DNA of 38,402 nt from Streptomyces durocortorensis (GCF_016901035.1 NZ_JAFEUF010000040.1:1-38402), one strand, 5' to 3'. Positions 26,757 to 36,744 are shown, counted from the first letter of the stretch. Numbers and translations: made by a program. The notes: a model not told the origin generated them from the letters alone.

Positions 26757-26869
26757 GCCGGCGCCCGTACCACGGAGCCGCACATCGCCCCGTCAGGTCC
26801 CTCACATCCTTACGCCGCCACCCGGGGACGACCTTCCCGGATGCCCTGAGGCATCGGAGACAGACCAGC

Positions 26870-29689
26870 GTGAACACAGCACCTTCGCAGAGCATCGCCG
26901 ACCTCCTGCTGAACGCCGCCGAACAGCACCCCTCCACCGGCCCGCGCTACCGCCCGGACGGGGCCGACGCGGAGTTCGTCGACCAGAACCATCCCGAACT
27001 GCTGGCCGCCGCCCTCCGGGTGACCGCGGGCCTGCGGGCACGGGGCCTGCGCCCGCAGGACAAGGTCGTCCTCATCCTGGAACGCCCGCAGGACTTCCTG
27101 ACCGCGTTCTGGGGCGCCGTGCTCGGCGGGTTCGTGCCCTGCCCGACCGCTCCGCTGCGCGGCGACCCGGAGCGCTGGTCCACCCAGCTCCGGCACGTCG
27201 TCGCCCTGCTCGACGGGCCGCTGTTCGTCACGACCCGGTCCCTGGCCTCCGAACTGCCCCCGGTGCCGGGGCTCTCCGTCGCGCCGCTCGACGAGCTGGC
27301 CGCAGACGGGCCGGCCGTCGACGGACCGGCCGACATCCACCCGGCCGGCCCCGACGACACGGCGGTCCTGGTCCTCACCTCCGGCTCGACCGGCAGCGCG
27401 AAGGCCGTCCGGCTCAGCCACGCCAATCTGCTGGCCTCCATGGCCGGGAAGAACGGCACGCACCGGCTCGGCCCCGACGACACCACCCTCAACTGGGTGT
27501 CCTTCGACCATGTGGCCGCCCTGCTGGAATGCCATCTGCTGCCGCTGTCCACCGGCAGCAGACAGCTCCACGTCGAAGCCCCCGTCATCCTGCAACAGCC
27601 ACTGGAGTTCCTGCGGATCATCTCCCGGCACGGCGTCACGATGACCTTCACGCCCAACTTCCTCCTCGGCCTGATCACCGCGTCGGCGGGCCGCCTCCGG
27701 GAGATCGCGGAGGAGGACGGGCTCGACCTCTCCCGGCTGCGGCACATCATCAGCGGCGGCGAGGCGGTGGTCCGCAGCACCGGCGAGGCCTTCCTCGAAC
27801 TCCTGGCACCGTACGGACTCGCCCGCGACGCCCTCTGGCCCGCCTTCGGGATGACGGAGACCTGCGCGGGCAGCATCTACTCGCGGGCCGCCTTCCCCGA
27901 CGTCGACCGCGGCCGCGAGTTCGCCTCGCTGGGCGGCCCGATCGAAGGAGCCCGGATCAGGATCGCGGGCCCGGACGACCGGCCGCTGCCCGCCGGCGAG
28001 GTGGGCGAACTCCAGCTCACCGGACCGGTCGTGACGTCCGGATACCACAACGACCCGCAGGCCACCGCCGACGCGTTCACGGCGGACGGCTGGTTCCGCA
28101 GCGGCGATCTGGGGCGGCTGGACGACGGCCGGCTCTCGCTCGTGGGCCGGACCAAGGACAGCGTCATCGTCAACGGAGTCAACCACTTCAGCCACGACGT
28201 CGAGACGGCCCTGGAACAGCTCGACTGCGTGGCCGCCTCCTATGCCGCCGCCTTCCCCGTCCGCCCGGCGGGCAGCGACACCGAGCAGTTGGTGATCGCC
28301 TTCCACCCCGACGTCCCCGAGGGCGACGACGCCGCGCTGCACCGGGCGCTCACCGCCGTACGCAGCAGTGTGGTGATGCACTGGGGCTTCCGCCCCTCTC
28401 TCGTCCTGCCGCTGCCGAAGGACGCCTTCCCCAAGACCAGCCTCGGCAAGATCCAGCGCAGCCTGATGCGACGGCGCCTGGAGGCGGGCGCCTACCGCAC
28501 GGTGCAGCGCGACTGTTCGGCTCTGTCGCAGCGCATGCTCGGCGGCTACAGCGCCCCCGAGGGCAGGACCGAGGAGGTCCTCGCGGAGATCTACGCGGAG
28601 ATGTTCGACGCCGGCCCCGGCACGATCAGCGCGACGGCGAGCTTCTTCGACCTGGGCGGCACCTCGTTGGACATCCTCCGGCTGCGCAGCCGGGTCGCCG
28701 AGCGTCTCGGGGTCACCGGCCTCCAGATCATCACCCTCATGACGACGCCGACCGTACGCGGCCTCGCCCGCCTCCTCGGCACGGAGTCCGCCCGGGGCCG
28801 GGGCGGGGCCGACCGCCCGGAGTACGACCCGGTGGTACCGCTCCAGACCGGCGGCGACAAGACCCCGCTGTTCTGCGTCCACCCCGGCGTCGGCGAGGTC
28901 CTCGTCTTCGTCAACCTCGCCACGTACTTCGTCGGCGACCGCCCGTTCTACGCGCTGCGGGCCCGCGGCTTCAACGAGGGCGAGAAGCCGTTCGCGACCT
29001 TCGAGCAGATGGTGGACTGCTACGTGGACGCCATCCGGGCCCGGCAGCCGCAGGGACCGTACGCCGTCGCGGGCTACTCCTACGGCGGCGCCGTGGCCTT
29101 CGAGATCGCCAAGGTGCTGCGGGCGGCGGGCGAGCGGGTGGACTTCGTCGGCAGCTTCAACCTTCCGCCGAACATCAAGTACCGGATGGACGAACTGGAC
29201 TTCGCGGAGACCGCGGCCAACCTGGCGTTCTTCCTCTCCCTCATCGACAAGGAGCAGTCGCTCCGGCTGCCCGCCACGCTCCGGCATCTCGCACCCGAGG
29301 ACCAGGTATCCGAGCTGCTGGCGCTCGCTCCGGGCGAGCGCGTCGCCCAACTCGACCTGACCCCGGAGCGGTTCGGAGCCTGGGCCGACCTGGCCAACCG
29401 CCTGACCGACCTCGGCCGCACCTACCGGCCGAGCGGCACGGTGCCGTCGATGAACGTCTTCTACGCCACCCCGCTGCGCGGCACCATCGAGGACTGGCTC
29501 GACAACGAACTACGCCGCTGGGACGACTACACCACCGGGGAGAACCGGTACATCAGGGTTCCCGGGGAGCACTACACCCTGATGGGACCGCAGCACGTGG
29601 CAGCCTTCCAGTCCGTGCTCCGCAGGGAGCTCGACCGCTCCCTCGCCGACGCCGACGCCACCCGCGCCGCCTCGCAGGGGAGCCTTTGA
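26870..29689 (+). CDS. A-T-TE synthetase with non-amino-acid-type adenylation domain
   Basis: The 939-residue product starts at GTG 26870 (GGAGA 10 nt upstream). Residues 1-~545 form an adenylation domain ([39 protein letters not shown]). Its A4 region reads [12 protein letters not shown] (Asp213) rather than the FDxSVWE pattern of alpha-amino-acid domains. A carrier domain follows (Ser599 in GGTSLDIL), then a thioesterase (Ser737 in GYSYGG, His901 in GEHYTLM). There is no C domain. This A-T-TE layout and A4 motif resemble quinone or furanone synthetases that dimerise aryl alpha-keto acids, and other carboxylic-acid-activating synthetases. The substrate is not readable with confidence. It is coupled (TGATG) to a reductase gene. 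Confidence 0.88.
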   Translation: MNTAPSQSIADLLLNAAEQHPSTGPRYRPDGADAEFVDQNHPELLAAALRVTAGLRARGLRPQDKVVLILERPQDFLTAFWGAVLGGFVPCPTAPLRGDPERWSTQLRHVVALLDGPLFVTTRSLASELPPVPGLSVAPLDELAADGPAVDGPADIHPAGPDDTAVLVLTSGSTGSAKAVRLSHANLLASMAGKNGTHRLGPDDTTLNWVSFDHVAALLECHLLPLSTGSRQLHVEAPVILQQPLEFLRIISRHGVTMTFTPNFLLGLITASAGRLREIAEEDGLDLSRLRHIISGGEAVVRSTGEAFLELLAPYGLARDALWPAFGMTETCAGSIYSRAAFPDVDRGREFASLGGPIEGARIRIAGPDDRPLPAGEVGELQLTGPVVTSGYHNDPQATADAFTADGWFRSGDLGRLDDGRLSLVGRTKDSVIVNGVNHFSHDVETALEQLDCVAASYAAAFPVRPAGSDTEQLVIAFHPDVPEGDDAALHRALTAVRSSVVMHWGFRPSLVLPLPKDAFPKTSLGKIQRSLMRRRLEAGAYRTVQRDCSALSQRMLGGYSAPEGRTEEVLAEIYAEMFDAGPGTISATASFFDLGGTSLDILRLRSRVAERLGVTGLQIITLMTTPTVRGLARLLGTESARGRGGADRPEYDPVVPLQTGGDKTPLFCVHPGVGEVLVFVNLATYFVGDRPFYALRARGFNEGEKPFATFEQMVDCYVDAIRARQPQGPYAVAGYSYGGAVAFEIAKVLRAAGERVDFVGSFNLPPNIKYRMDELDFAETAANLAFFLSLIDKEQSLRLPATLRHLAPEDQVSELLALAPGERVAQLDLTPERFGAWADLANRLTDLGRTYRPSGTVPSMNVFYATPLRGTIEDWLDNELRRWDDYTTGENRYIRVPGEHYTLMGPQHVAAFQSVLRRELDRSLADADATRAASQGSL

Positions 29690-30648
29690 TGACCCGGCCG
29701 ACCGCCCCGCTCACGGGCAAGAAGATCCTGGTCACCGGCGGTACGGGGCAGGTCGCCCGCCCGGTGGCCGAAGCCCTGGCCGAACGGAACGAGGTGTGGT
29801 GCCTCGGCCGCTTCGGCGCACCCGGTGTCGAGGCGGAACTCGCCTCGCGCGGGATCACCACCGTCCACTGGGACATGGACGACACCGCGGGCGACGGCCT
29901 CAAGGGCGTCCCCGAGGACTTCACCCATGTGATCCACTCCGCCGTACGACGCGGCGAGGACGGCGACTTCAACGCCGCCGCCGAGGTCAACTCCGTAGCG
30001 GCGGGAAGACTGATGACACACTGCCGCACCGCGGAGGCCTTCCTCTACGTCTCGACGGGGGCCCTGTACGCGCGGCAGGAGCTGGACCACCCCTACACGG
30101 AGACCGACCCGGTGGACGGGGTGGCCGACTGGCTGCCCGCCTACCCGGTCGGCAAGATCGCGACCGAGGGAGCGGTCCGGGCCTTCGCCCGGGTGCTGGA
30201 CCTGCCCACCACGATCGCCCGCCTCAACATCGCCTACGGCCCCGGCGGTTACGGCGGCGTCCCGATGCTCTACTTCAAGCGCATGCTCGCCGGTGAGCCC
30301 ATCCCCGTACCCCTCCAGGGACAGAACTGGTGCTCCCTGCTCCACACCGACGACCTGGTGGCCCAGGTCCCCGCCCTCTGGCGGGCCGCGGGCACCCCGG
30401 CGACGCTGGTGAACTGGGGCGGCGACGAACCGGTCGGCATCACCGACTGCATCCGCCACCTGGAACGGCTCACCGGGGTCTCCGCGCGCCTCGTGCCGAG
30501 CGAGGTGACCCGCGAGACCTACCGGTTCGACCCCACGCTGCGCCGGGAACTGACCGGCCCGTGCACGGTCGGCTGGCGCGACGGCATCCGCCGCACCCTC
30601 GAAGCCCTGTACCCCGAGCACGTCCACGGAAGAACGACGAACGGATGA
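29689..30648 (+). CDS. Extended SDR (NAD-dependent epimerase/dehydratase or reductase)
   Basis: The 319-residue protein starts at ATG 29689, overlapping the A-T-TE stop as TGATG. It has the TGGTGQVA Rossmann loop, the STGALY active-site strand and the YPVGK catalytic pair. A C-terminal substrate region follows ([22 protein letters not shown]). The sequence is of the atypical/extended SDR type that includes NDP-sugar epimerases and ketone reductases. The coupling implies it works on the product of the A-T-TE enzyme. No sugar genes lie nearby, so a sugar substrate is less likely. Confidence 0.9.
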   Translation: MTRPTAPLTGKKILVTGGTGQVARPVAEALAERNEVWCLGRFGAPGVEAELASRGITTVHWDMDDTAGDGLKGVPEDFTHVIHSAVRRGEDGDFNAAAEVNSVAAGRLMTHCRTAEAFLYVSTGALYARQELDHPYTETDPVDGVADWLPAYPVGKIATEGAVRAFARVLDLPTTIARLNIAYGPGGYGGVPMLYFKRMLAGEPIPVPLQGQNWCSLLHTDDLVAQVPALWRAAGTPATLVNWGGDEPVGITDCIRHLERLTGVSARLVPSEVTRETYRFDPTLRRELTGPCTVGWRDGIRRTLEALYPEHVHGRTTNG

Positions 30649-30661
30649 GGCGGAGGCACTC

Positions 30662-31096
30662 ATGACCCAGACAGCGACCCCGGCCCGCGCAAAGTCGGAC
30701 CACGGACCACACATCGACCTGATCCACCGCGCCTACCGGGCCTTCGGTTCCCGGGACGTTCCGGGCCTGCTGGAGACCCTCGCGCCCGACGTCGAGTGGA
30801 TCCATCCCGAGGGGATGGCCGCCTACGGCCTGGGCGGAACGAAGCACGGACACACCGGAGTCCGGGAGTTCCTGGCCCACGTACCGACCGTGCTGGGCGG
30901 AATGCGCCTGGAACCGGCGGAGTTCGTGCAGTCGGGCAACCGGGTCGTGGTCTTCGGCACCCGGGAGGTGACCTCCCGCAGCGGCCGTACGGAGACCCTG
31001 TCCTTCGTGCACTCCTGGACGCTGAGCGGCGGCAAGGCCGTGCGGATGGAGGACATCTTCGACACCGCCGCCTTCCAGCGACTGATCGAGGGCTGA
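30662..31096 (+). CDS. SnoaL/NTF2-like protein
   Basis: The 144-residue protein starts at ATG 30662 with GGAGG 5 nt upstream, 13 bp after the SDR stop. It has the NTF2-like order: a helix HIDLIHRAYRAFGSRDVPGLLE, LAPDVEWIHPEG, a central FLAHVPTVLGG helix and closing strands VVVFGTREVTSRSG and TLSFVHSWTLSGGKAVRMED. This family includes polyketide cyclases, ketosteroid isomerase-like enzymes and hydroxylases. It completes the three-gene cassette with A-T-TE and SDR and marks the right end of the biosynthetic locus. Confidence 0.88.
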   Translation: MTQTATPARAKSDHGPHIDLIHRAYRAFGSRDVPGLLETLAPDVEWIHPEGMAAYGLGGTKHGHTGVREFLAHVPTVLGGMRLEPAEFVQSGNRVVVFGTREVTSRSGRTETLSFVHSWTLSGGKAVRMEDIFDTAAFQRLIEG

Positions 31097-31255
31097 CAGA
31101 CCACCGGCCGCTCCAGGGAGCCCGACGACGGACTCCCGCCCCTCCCCACGCAACAAAGCTCGCACACATGTGCCAGGCTGTCCCCTCGCCGGGTACAAAG
31201 GCCGGGCGCCGGGGCCGGATACGGCCGGGCGCAGAGATCGGGGAGGGGATCGCGC

Positions 31256-32905
31256 GTGGCCGCGATGCAGCTGACACGCACGCACCGCATACTCATCGGG
31301 GTCGTCGTCGCGGGCGCGGTGATCATCGCCGCGATCGGTTTCGCGGGTTCCTACGCCGCCGTGCGCGAGCTGGCCGAGGCCAAGGGGTTCGGCCAGTTCT
31401 CCCTGGTCTTCCCGATCGGCATCGACGCGGGCATCTGCGTGCTGCTGGCCCTGGACCTGCTGCTGACGTGGATGCGGATCCCGTTCCCGCTGCTGCGCCA
31501 GACGGCGTGGCTGCTGACCGCCGCGACGATCGCGTTCAACGGCGCGGCCTCCTGGCCCGACCCGCTGGGCACCGCGATGCACGCGGTGATCCCGGTGCTG
31601 TTCGTCGTCTCCGTCGAGGCGGCCCGGCACGCGGTGGGCCGGATCGCGGACATCACGGCCGACAAGCACATGGAGGGCGTCCGCCTCACCCGCTGGCTGC
31701 TCTCGCCGATCCCGACGTTCAAGCTGTGGCGGCGGATGAAGCTGTGGGAGCTGCGCAGTTACGAGCAGGTCATCAAGCTCGAACAGGACCGGCTGATCTA
31801 CCAGGCCCGGCTCCAGGCCCGGTTCGGCCGCAACTGGCGGCGCAAGGCCCCGGTCGAGTCGATGATGCCGCTGCGCCTGGCGAAGTACGGCGTGCCGCTC
31901 GCCGAGACCGCCCCGGCCGGGCTCGCCGCCGCCGGCATCGAGGAGCCGATCCGCACCGCGGTCGAACGAGGCGGTATCAGCGGTGAGGCACCGGTACTGG
32001 CGATCGGGCATCAGCGGGTGGGGGAGCGGGACGCCGAAGCTGAGCGCCCCGTCGCCGTGGTGCGCGAGGCCGTGGTGGCCGGGTTCGGCAGCACCGTTCA
32101 TCAGGCCGCGCCGACGGCAGTGGAGTCGGTTCTCCCGGACGTGGACTACCTGGCGGCCGCCGAGGGTTACGTGGCCCAGCGGGGGCATTTCCCCGACGCT
32201 GAACAGTTCGGGCACTTCCTCGCCCAGTACGGCATCGTCGAGCTTTCGACGCGGGAGCCTCTGCCCGGGATGCTGCTGGAACCGGTGCTCGACGAGCTCT
32301 GGGGCGCTCACCACGAGAGATTCATCCAGCGCGGCCAGGCCCCGACGATCGCAGAGGACACCGCCACCGGGCCCGGGTCCGACGTCGAGGAGCTGCCCGC
32401 ATCGGGCGGCGGGGCCAGCGCCTGGTTCGGCTCCGAGCCGAAGGCACCCGTGGAAGCGACGGCGCACGACAAGTTGGAAGACCCGGAGGGACAGAACGGA
32501 GCGCCTGGGGACACTGCACCCGATGACGAGCGTTCCAATTCCAGCGCCGTTCCACATGCTGCAGCGGTACCTGGGGGAGCGGCGGCTGCCCGGACGGGGG
32601 AGAGGCGCCACGTCGTACAGATGCGGATCCCTGAGGGCGAGGAGACCGACGGCGCGTCGCCCAGCGACGGCCCCCACGACGTAACGCCCGACCGGGAGGA
32701 GCCGCAGGGGCGGGAATCGTCGCCGCTGACAGGAGCAGAGCTGGTGGCGGCCCGCTACCTGGAACTCAGCGCCGAGGAGCGTTCCAGGTCGGCCAACTCG
32801 CTCGCCCCGCTGCTCGCCGAGGGCACGGGCTACACCGTTGGAACGGTGCGCAAGTACCTGGGAGACATCAAGCGCGCCGAACGACAGGCCGCCGCAGCCA
32901 ACTGA
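31256..32905 (+). CDS. DUF2637 membrane protein (Streptomyces plasmid Spd-like) with C-terminal helical domain
   Basis: The 549-residue product starts at GTG 31256 with GGGGAGGGG 7 nt upstream. The N-terminal ~130 residues hold about four hydrophobic segments (from ILIGVVVAGAVIIAAIGFAG through VIPVLFVVSVEAA), matching DUF2637. A charged middle and a low-complexity linker follow, ending in a small helical domain (GAELVAARYLELSAEERSRS ... YTVGTVRKYLGDIKR) that looks HTH-like. DUF2637 proteins are common on actinobacterial conjugative plasmids and integrated elements. It is probably outside the metabolite cluster. Confidence 0.85.
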   Translation: MAAMQLTRTHRILIGVVVAGAVIIAAIGFAGSYAAVRELAEAKGFGQFSLVFPIGIDAGICVLLALDLLLTWMRIPFPLLRQTAWLLTAATIAFNGAASWPDPLGTAMHAVIPVLFVVSVEAARHAVGRIADITADKHMEGVRLTRWLLSPIPTFKLWRRMKLWELRSYEQVIKLEQDRLIYQARLQARFGRNWRRKAPVESMMPLRLAKYGVPLAETAPAGLAAAGIEEPIRTAVERGGISGEAPVLAIGHQRVGERDAEAERPVAVVREAVVAGFGSTVHQAAPTAVESVLPDVDYLAAAEGYVAQRGHFPDAEQFGHFLAQYGIVELSTREPLPGMLLEPVLDELWGAHHERFIQRGQAPTIAEDTATGPGSDVEELPASGGGASAWFGSEPKAPVEATAHDKLEDPEGQNGAPGDTAPDDERSNSSAVPHAAAVPGGAAAARTGERRHVVQMRIPEGEETDGASPSDGPHDVTPDREEPQGRESSPLTGAELVAARYLELSAEERSRSANSLAPLLAEGTGYTVGTVRKYLGDIKRAERQAAAAN

Positions 32906-33731
32906 GGAACCCGTCCTTCCCCCCTCACGGGAGGGCAGATTCCAGAAGTGCCCGCCCCAGCGGGAGAGGCAGCCGTGCCCCTGGTGAGTGACGCCCCGGA
33001 GGGACTCACCATCGCTGGAGATCGCTCCCCGGCCACGTCCCGAGTACATGGGCAATGCGTCGGGTTCCCATCGCCTCCTCAGGGCGCGGAAGGGGATTGG
33101 AACGATCTGACCTGCAATTTTCCAACCCGCCGACCGGGGGAGAGCCCGAGTCCGTCGCCGCTAGGTGGTGCCGGTGACCCGCAGGCACAGAGCCGCCGAC
33201 GACGTGAAGGCCGGCCAGGCCGTCGAGAGGCTGTCGCGCTGGAACTTGGAACTTGCATCTCGCCCGTGTTGGAACTCGGTCAAGATGTCTCCGCCACTCA
33301 CCACACCCCGGGTGCGAACTGGAACCGCTCTGGAGAGCCGCGCAGTGAGAACCGTTCCAACTCACCACGGTCAGGGGCCGTCGTCGGCTACTCACCACGG
33401 TCCTTGTTGGAACTCACCACGACCGCCCCTCGCCACCCCTCACATTGCTGCCGAACCGGCCGAGACTGGAGAGGCGCACCGCCCGGCTTTGCGCACGCAC
33501 TGCGGACGACACCCGGCACCAAGCCTCCATCGAGAGCGGAGTCGCGCGGAGGTGCACCACGAGGGTGTTACCCGCGCCGATCGATGTCAGGGGAGCGGGG
33601 GTTGGGGCCGGTGAGGCCAATGCAGTCGCTTCAGGCTGGGCCTGGTGTGACGTTGCCTCTGCCCATAGCCTCCGGGAGCCTCGTGAATAGGATCATGCAG
33701 GAGTGCATTGGCTTCTAGGACTGGGGATGAG
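32906..33731. other. Gene-free stretch with short dispersed repeats
   Basis: I find no convincing gene in these ~826 bp: open frames exist on both strands, but none has family-like sequence or a good ribosome-binding site. The content is a cluster of TTGGAAC/GTTCCAA and CTCACCAC repeats at 33097-33421, described separately. Local composition is less GC-rich than the flanking genes. Confidence 0.6.
33097..33421. repeat. Cluster of TTGGAAC and CTCACCAC short repeats
   Basis: TTGGAAC occurs at 33097, 33246, 33269 and 33407, its complement GTTCCAA at 33354, and CTGGAAC variants at 33239 and 33319. CTCACCAC occurs at 33297, 33361, 33391 and 33414, three of these directly next to or near the first motif (AACTCACCACG). 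More GTTCCAA/TTGGAAC-like words lie in the 3' end of the preceding DUF2637 gene (for example 32531 and 32838). The pattern is iteron-like and could be an operator or replication/partition array of a former plasmid. Confidence 0.65.
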
Positions 33732-33850
33732 ATGAGGGGCACTATCAGGGCGGCGGCAGCCGCAGCGTTAGCGCTCATGGTCGTTGGATGCTCGTCGAGC
33801 GCTGATGGGAAGAAGGACACGGGAATGAGCGACGGAGGGCCGGTGGTCGT
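33732..33850 (+). pseudogene. 5' fragment of a lipoprotein gene truncated by an IS remnant
   Basis: From ATG 33732 (GGGGATGAG upstream) the frame encodes a lipoprotein signal: MRGTIR, a hydrophobic run AAAAALALMVV and the lipobox VVGC followed by SSSADGKK. About 40 residues in, the reading passes into sequence that on the other strand is the C-terminus of a transposase. The mature domain is lost, so the original lipoprotein cannot be named. Confidence 0.75.
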
Positions 33851-34190
33851 ACTCACGGGCCAGACGCCGGTGGAGCGTCAACGTGCCGTTCGTCTGCTCG
33901 ACCACCCACCGCTTGGGCTGCGGGACGAACCCTTTGCCCTGGTTGGCAGGGTTGCGGCGGACGACCTCGACGTTGATGTCCAGCAGAGCGCCGTGAACGA
34001 TGACCGCTTCCTTGAAGCCTTGGTCGAACAGCACTTTCTCCAGGCGCATCCCACATCGCTCGGCGGCCTGGTCGAGCAGGGCGGTGCCGGCCGCGTTGTC
34101 GTGCGCGGAGGCGGCCATGACGACGACGCCGATGATCAGCCCCAGCACGTCGATGGCCAGCCCCCGCTTGCGCCCCGAGACCTTCACTGA
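33850..34190 (-). mobile_element. IS5-family transposase remnant (C-terminal DDE portion)
   Basis: On the minus strand a ~112-residue stretch reads KVSGRKRGLAIDVLGLIIGV, ASAHDNAAGTALLDQAAE, VLFDQGFKEAVIVHGA and RWVVEQTNGTLTLHRRLARE. This matches the last third of IS5-family (IS112-like) transposases, including the second Asp and the Glu of the DDE triad. The N-terminal part with the first Asp is missing and no terminal inverted repeats are evident, so the element is dead. Confidence 0.85.
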
Positions 34191-34283
34191 GAGGGCCGGG
34201 GATCAGCAATGGTGTCCGGCTACCCGACCACAGGCCACCATGGCCTGTGGAGCAGCGGTCGCACGGCACGAGGAGGACAAAGG

Positions 34284-35585
34284 GTGGACACGCAGGACGC
34301 GATCGGGGCCCTGGGCGATCCAGGGCTGTGCGAGGTGGCGCGCGCACGGCTGGCCGCGCAGGGGCGGGCGGCCGTGGGGCCGTTGATCCGCGCGCTGCTG
34401 ACCACGGACTCTGTCCAGGTCCGCGCCCGGATCGGCGGACTCCTGAACCGGGACATCGGGCCGGATCTGGCCTTCGACGACGTGCTCGAAGCGCTGGCCG
34501 CCGCCCCCGACGAGACCTCACGGCGACGCCTCGGCTCCACGTTCACCGCCTTCCACTCGGTGGACCGGTTCGTGGACGCGCTGCGGCATCCGTCCCCGGC
34601 CGTCCGCAGCTCGGCCGCCTCCGGGATCCAGTCGGTCTGCATGGTGGCCTTCGGGCGCTCGCCGCGGCCCGGCGTCGACTATGTCCGGGTGACCGAGGCG
34701 CTGATTCCGCTGCTCGGCGATCCGGAACCGGACGTGGCTCAGCGCGCGGAGTGGGCCCTTGGCCTGCTCGGGCCCGCCACCCACGAACCGCTCCGCCGGG
34801 TGCGCGCGCACGGGCCGGGGCGACTGCGGTCCCGGGCCCTGGCCACCCTGGCCGCGTCCGGCGGCGAGGAGGCACTCTCGGCGGCCGATCGCGCGGCCGT
34901 GGAGCGCCTGATCCGCGTCAAACTGCCGCGCGACCGGGCCCGTCCGCTCGACCTGTGCTCCGCTTCCTGGCTCGCCGTGCCCACCGAGGACCATCAGAGC
35001 ATCGCGCAAGCACTCGGCCTGCACGAGATCCGGCCGGCGACCTTCGCCCTGGGGTACGACATCGTGGCGCACGACACCATGGACGGCGCGGAGTACGGCC
35101 GGGTGTACGTGACCCCGGCGGTGGACGGCTGGACCCTCGTGCTCGGTCCGTGGTGCTCACCCGTGGACCCGGAGCGCGCGGCGGACGTGCTCGCCGTCGT
35201 CACGAGCCTGAGCCGCCGGTACGGCAGAGCACAGGCCTACTTCTTCGGCGAACAGGGCGGCGGCTCCGGCTGGCTGGTCGCCGAGGGAGGCACCGTGCTG
35301 CGCCGCCGCTCCGCGACCGAGCGGACATGCGACGCGGACCTCGCGATGGGCTCCCCCTTGCCCGAGGAACTGACCGCGGGCCTGGAGGAAGGCCTCACGC
35401 CCAAGGACTCCGAGGATGACTGGGAGAGCTTCGCCACGTACTTGGCCCCGGTCCTAGCCGGCCGGCTGGGGGTGAGTCCGTTCGACCTGGAGCCCGGAAC
35501 GCCGGTGAGGGGCGCCGGCTTCACGGCCCTGACCCCGTACGCCCGGGAGCACGGCCGCCCCGCGACCGGGGCCTACGCCATCTGA
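34284..35585 (+). CDS. HEAT-repeat-like protein of unknown function
   Basis: The 433-residue protein is taken from GTG 34284, which has AGGAGG 7 nt upstream; an upstream frame from 34209 lacks one. The N-terminal ~220 residues are Ala/Leu-rich helical repeats (DPGLCEVARARLAAQGRAAV, LRHPSPAVRSSAASGIQS, DPEPDVAQRAEWALGLLG) of HEAT type. The C-terminal half (GWTLVLGPWC, LSRRYGRAQAYFFGEQGG, GWLVAEGGTVLRRR, then an acidic tail) resembles a domain common in streptomycete proteins of unknown function. There are no membrane segments. It probably acts by protein-protein contact. Confidence 0.85.
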   Translation: MDTQDAIGALGDPGLCEVARARLAAQGRAAVGPLIRALLTTDSVQVRARIGGLLNRDIGPDLAFDDVLEALAAAPDETSRRRLGSTFTAFHSVDRFVDALRHPSPAVRSSAASGIQSVCMVAFGRSPRPGVDYVRVTEALIPLLGDPEPDVAQRAEWALGLLGPATHEPLRRVRAHGPGRLRSRALATLAASGGEEALSAADRAAVERLIRVKLPRDRARPLDLCSASWLAVPTEDHQSIAQALGLHEIRPATFALGYDIVAHDTMDGAEYGRVYVTPAVDGWTLVLGPWCSPVDPERAADVLAVVTSLSRRYGRAQAYFFGEQGGGSGWLVAEGGTVLRRRSATERTCDADLAMGSPLPEELTAGLEEGLTPKDSEDDWESFATYLAPVLAGRLGVSPFDLEPGTPVRGAGFTALTPYAREHGRPATGAYAI

Positions 35586-36249
35586 CCGACCCGAGCCGAC
35601 GCGACACGGCCCTGTAGTCCTAGCCCGGGCTCCAGGGAGCAAGTAACCCGCCAGTGGCTTTCGGTGGGTCAGGCCTCCAGTTTCTCGTCGTCGTACGGTC
35701 CGTTGGGCTGAACGAGCGAATCCCCAGATGGGGCGACGAAGAGGACCGGCGGGGCCTGACCGCGCTCTTCTGGTCCACCGTCAACCCGTACGGGACCTTC
35801 CGCCTGGAGATGGACAAGCGGCTCGACCTCGCGCCAGCCGCCGCTGTGCCCCACCCCCGCACCCCGGCGGAAACCGCAGCCGTGGAACCGAAAGCGGCAC
35901 GGCGTAGACGGCGTCCCCCTTCCCTTCAGTTTGACACTTTGGCTCTGTCGATGACGAAGAGCAGCGCTTCTCGGGCGGTTCGGGAGGCGCTGCCCGCGTC
36001 GGATATCGATGGCTTCGGACAGCAGTTCGGTGCCGACTGGCAAGACGCCGTGTGCCGCTCGTTTGGGGCCCGGGACAAAAGCGCTGGCTACGGGCGTAGG
36101 TGGCGGCCCTCGTCCCGCCGTTGCCGAGTGCTGGCGGGTGCCTCCAGTTCTCATCGACATCGAGATCCGGGCGCGAGTAAGTGCCTCCCGACGGCGTCGA
36201 CAATCGCTGTCGTGTGACGTCGACAAAGCCGTGCGGGGGATGCGAATGG
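35586..36249. other. Intergenic region with transposase relics, no intact gene
   Basis: These 664 bp have no convincing complete gene. Both strands are open for long distances, but the translated sequences look random apart from the short relic described at 35715-35847. A minus-strand stretch ending near 35930 reads REALLFVIDRAKVSN before a stop, perhaps another fragment. GC content falls in places, which fits decayed insertion material. Confidence 0.5.
35715..35847 (+). pseudogene. Probable transposase C-terminal relic
   Basis: The plus strand encodes RIPRWGDEEDRRGLTALFWS followed by TVNPYGTFRLEMDKRLDLA. This resembles the terminal region of large actinobacterial transposases (Tn3-like), where an LxPLFWxHVNPYG-like segment precedes the end. 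No other part of such a transposase is seen. The match is from memory of the family pattern and is tentative. Confidence 0.4.
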
Positions 36250-36744
36250 TCACGGCTGCTGGCCCTCCTGGCCATGGCCGCCCTCGTTCCGGCTGTGGTC
36301 GGCCGGGGCCGGGTCGAAGCCCAGCCGGACGAGGGCGGCGCGGAAGACGGTGACGTTCTCGCTGGTCATTGTGTAGGCGATGGCCTTCTGCCAGCTGGGG
36401 TGTTCAGGGTCGTACCGGGGCGCGATGGGTGCCTCGGTGTCCGAGGGCCACCAATTACGGCGCACGCCGCGCGGCACCGCCCGAGACAGCGCGATGGTCG
36501 GGCCGCGCAGCTCGCCGTTGAACTCCTCGCGCAGCTCCTCGGCGGCCTTGTCGCCGTCGGCGTCCACGACGAGGCAGGCGAAGCGCAGGGCGTTGGTGGG
36601 CAGGTCAGAGAGGTACTGCTCGGCACGGTCGACGGTCCAGCCGGTCCTGACGGTGGAGATGGCCAGCTCGGCACCCTGTTGCGCCGCGAGGGCGACCAGC
36701 TTCTCGGCGAACGCTTCGTCGGCGCCCTCAATGGTGATCTTCAT
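36250..36744 (-). CDS. Small protein of unknown function downstream of the zeta-like gene
   Basis: The 164-residue protein starts at ATG 36744 with GGAGAG 4 nt upstream. It opens MKITIEGADEAFAEKLVALA and has a middle segment LRFACLVVDADGDKAAEELR and a C-terminal WQKAIAYTMTSENVTVFRAA. It is soluble with alternating strands and helices. I do not recognise a family. It lies 54 bp downstream of the zeta-toxin-like gene on the same strand and may be co-transcribed with it. Confidence 0.7.
   Translation of the reverse strand: MKITIEGADEAFAEKLVALAAQQGAELAISTVRTGWTVDRAEQYLSDLPTNALRFACLVVDADGDKAAEELREEFNGELRGPTIALSRAVPRGVRRNWWPSDTEAPIAPRYDPEHPSWQKAIAYTMTSENVTVFRAALVRLGFDPAPADHSRNEGGHGQEGQQP

Noticed and set aside
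26810..29350. Minus-strand open frame of 846 codons
   Set aside because: It is antisense to the A-T-TE gene, whose frame contains all core motifs.
30470..33055. Minus-strand open frame of 861 codons spanning several genes
   Set aside because: It lies opposite the SDR, SnoaL-like and DUF2637 genes, has no family pattern and reflects GC bias.
32948..33718. Plus-strand open frame in the repeat-rich gap
   Set aside because: It lacks a ribosome-binding site, is rich in Pro/Ser/Arg without motifs and passes through the repeats. I treat the region as noncoding.
35654..36217. Plus-strand open frame of 187 codons
   Set aside because: Only the short transposase-like stretch is recognisable; the remainder looks random.
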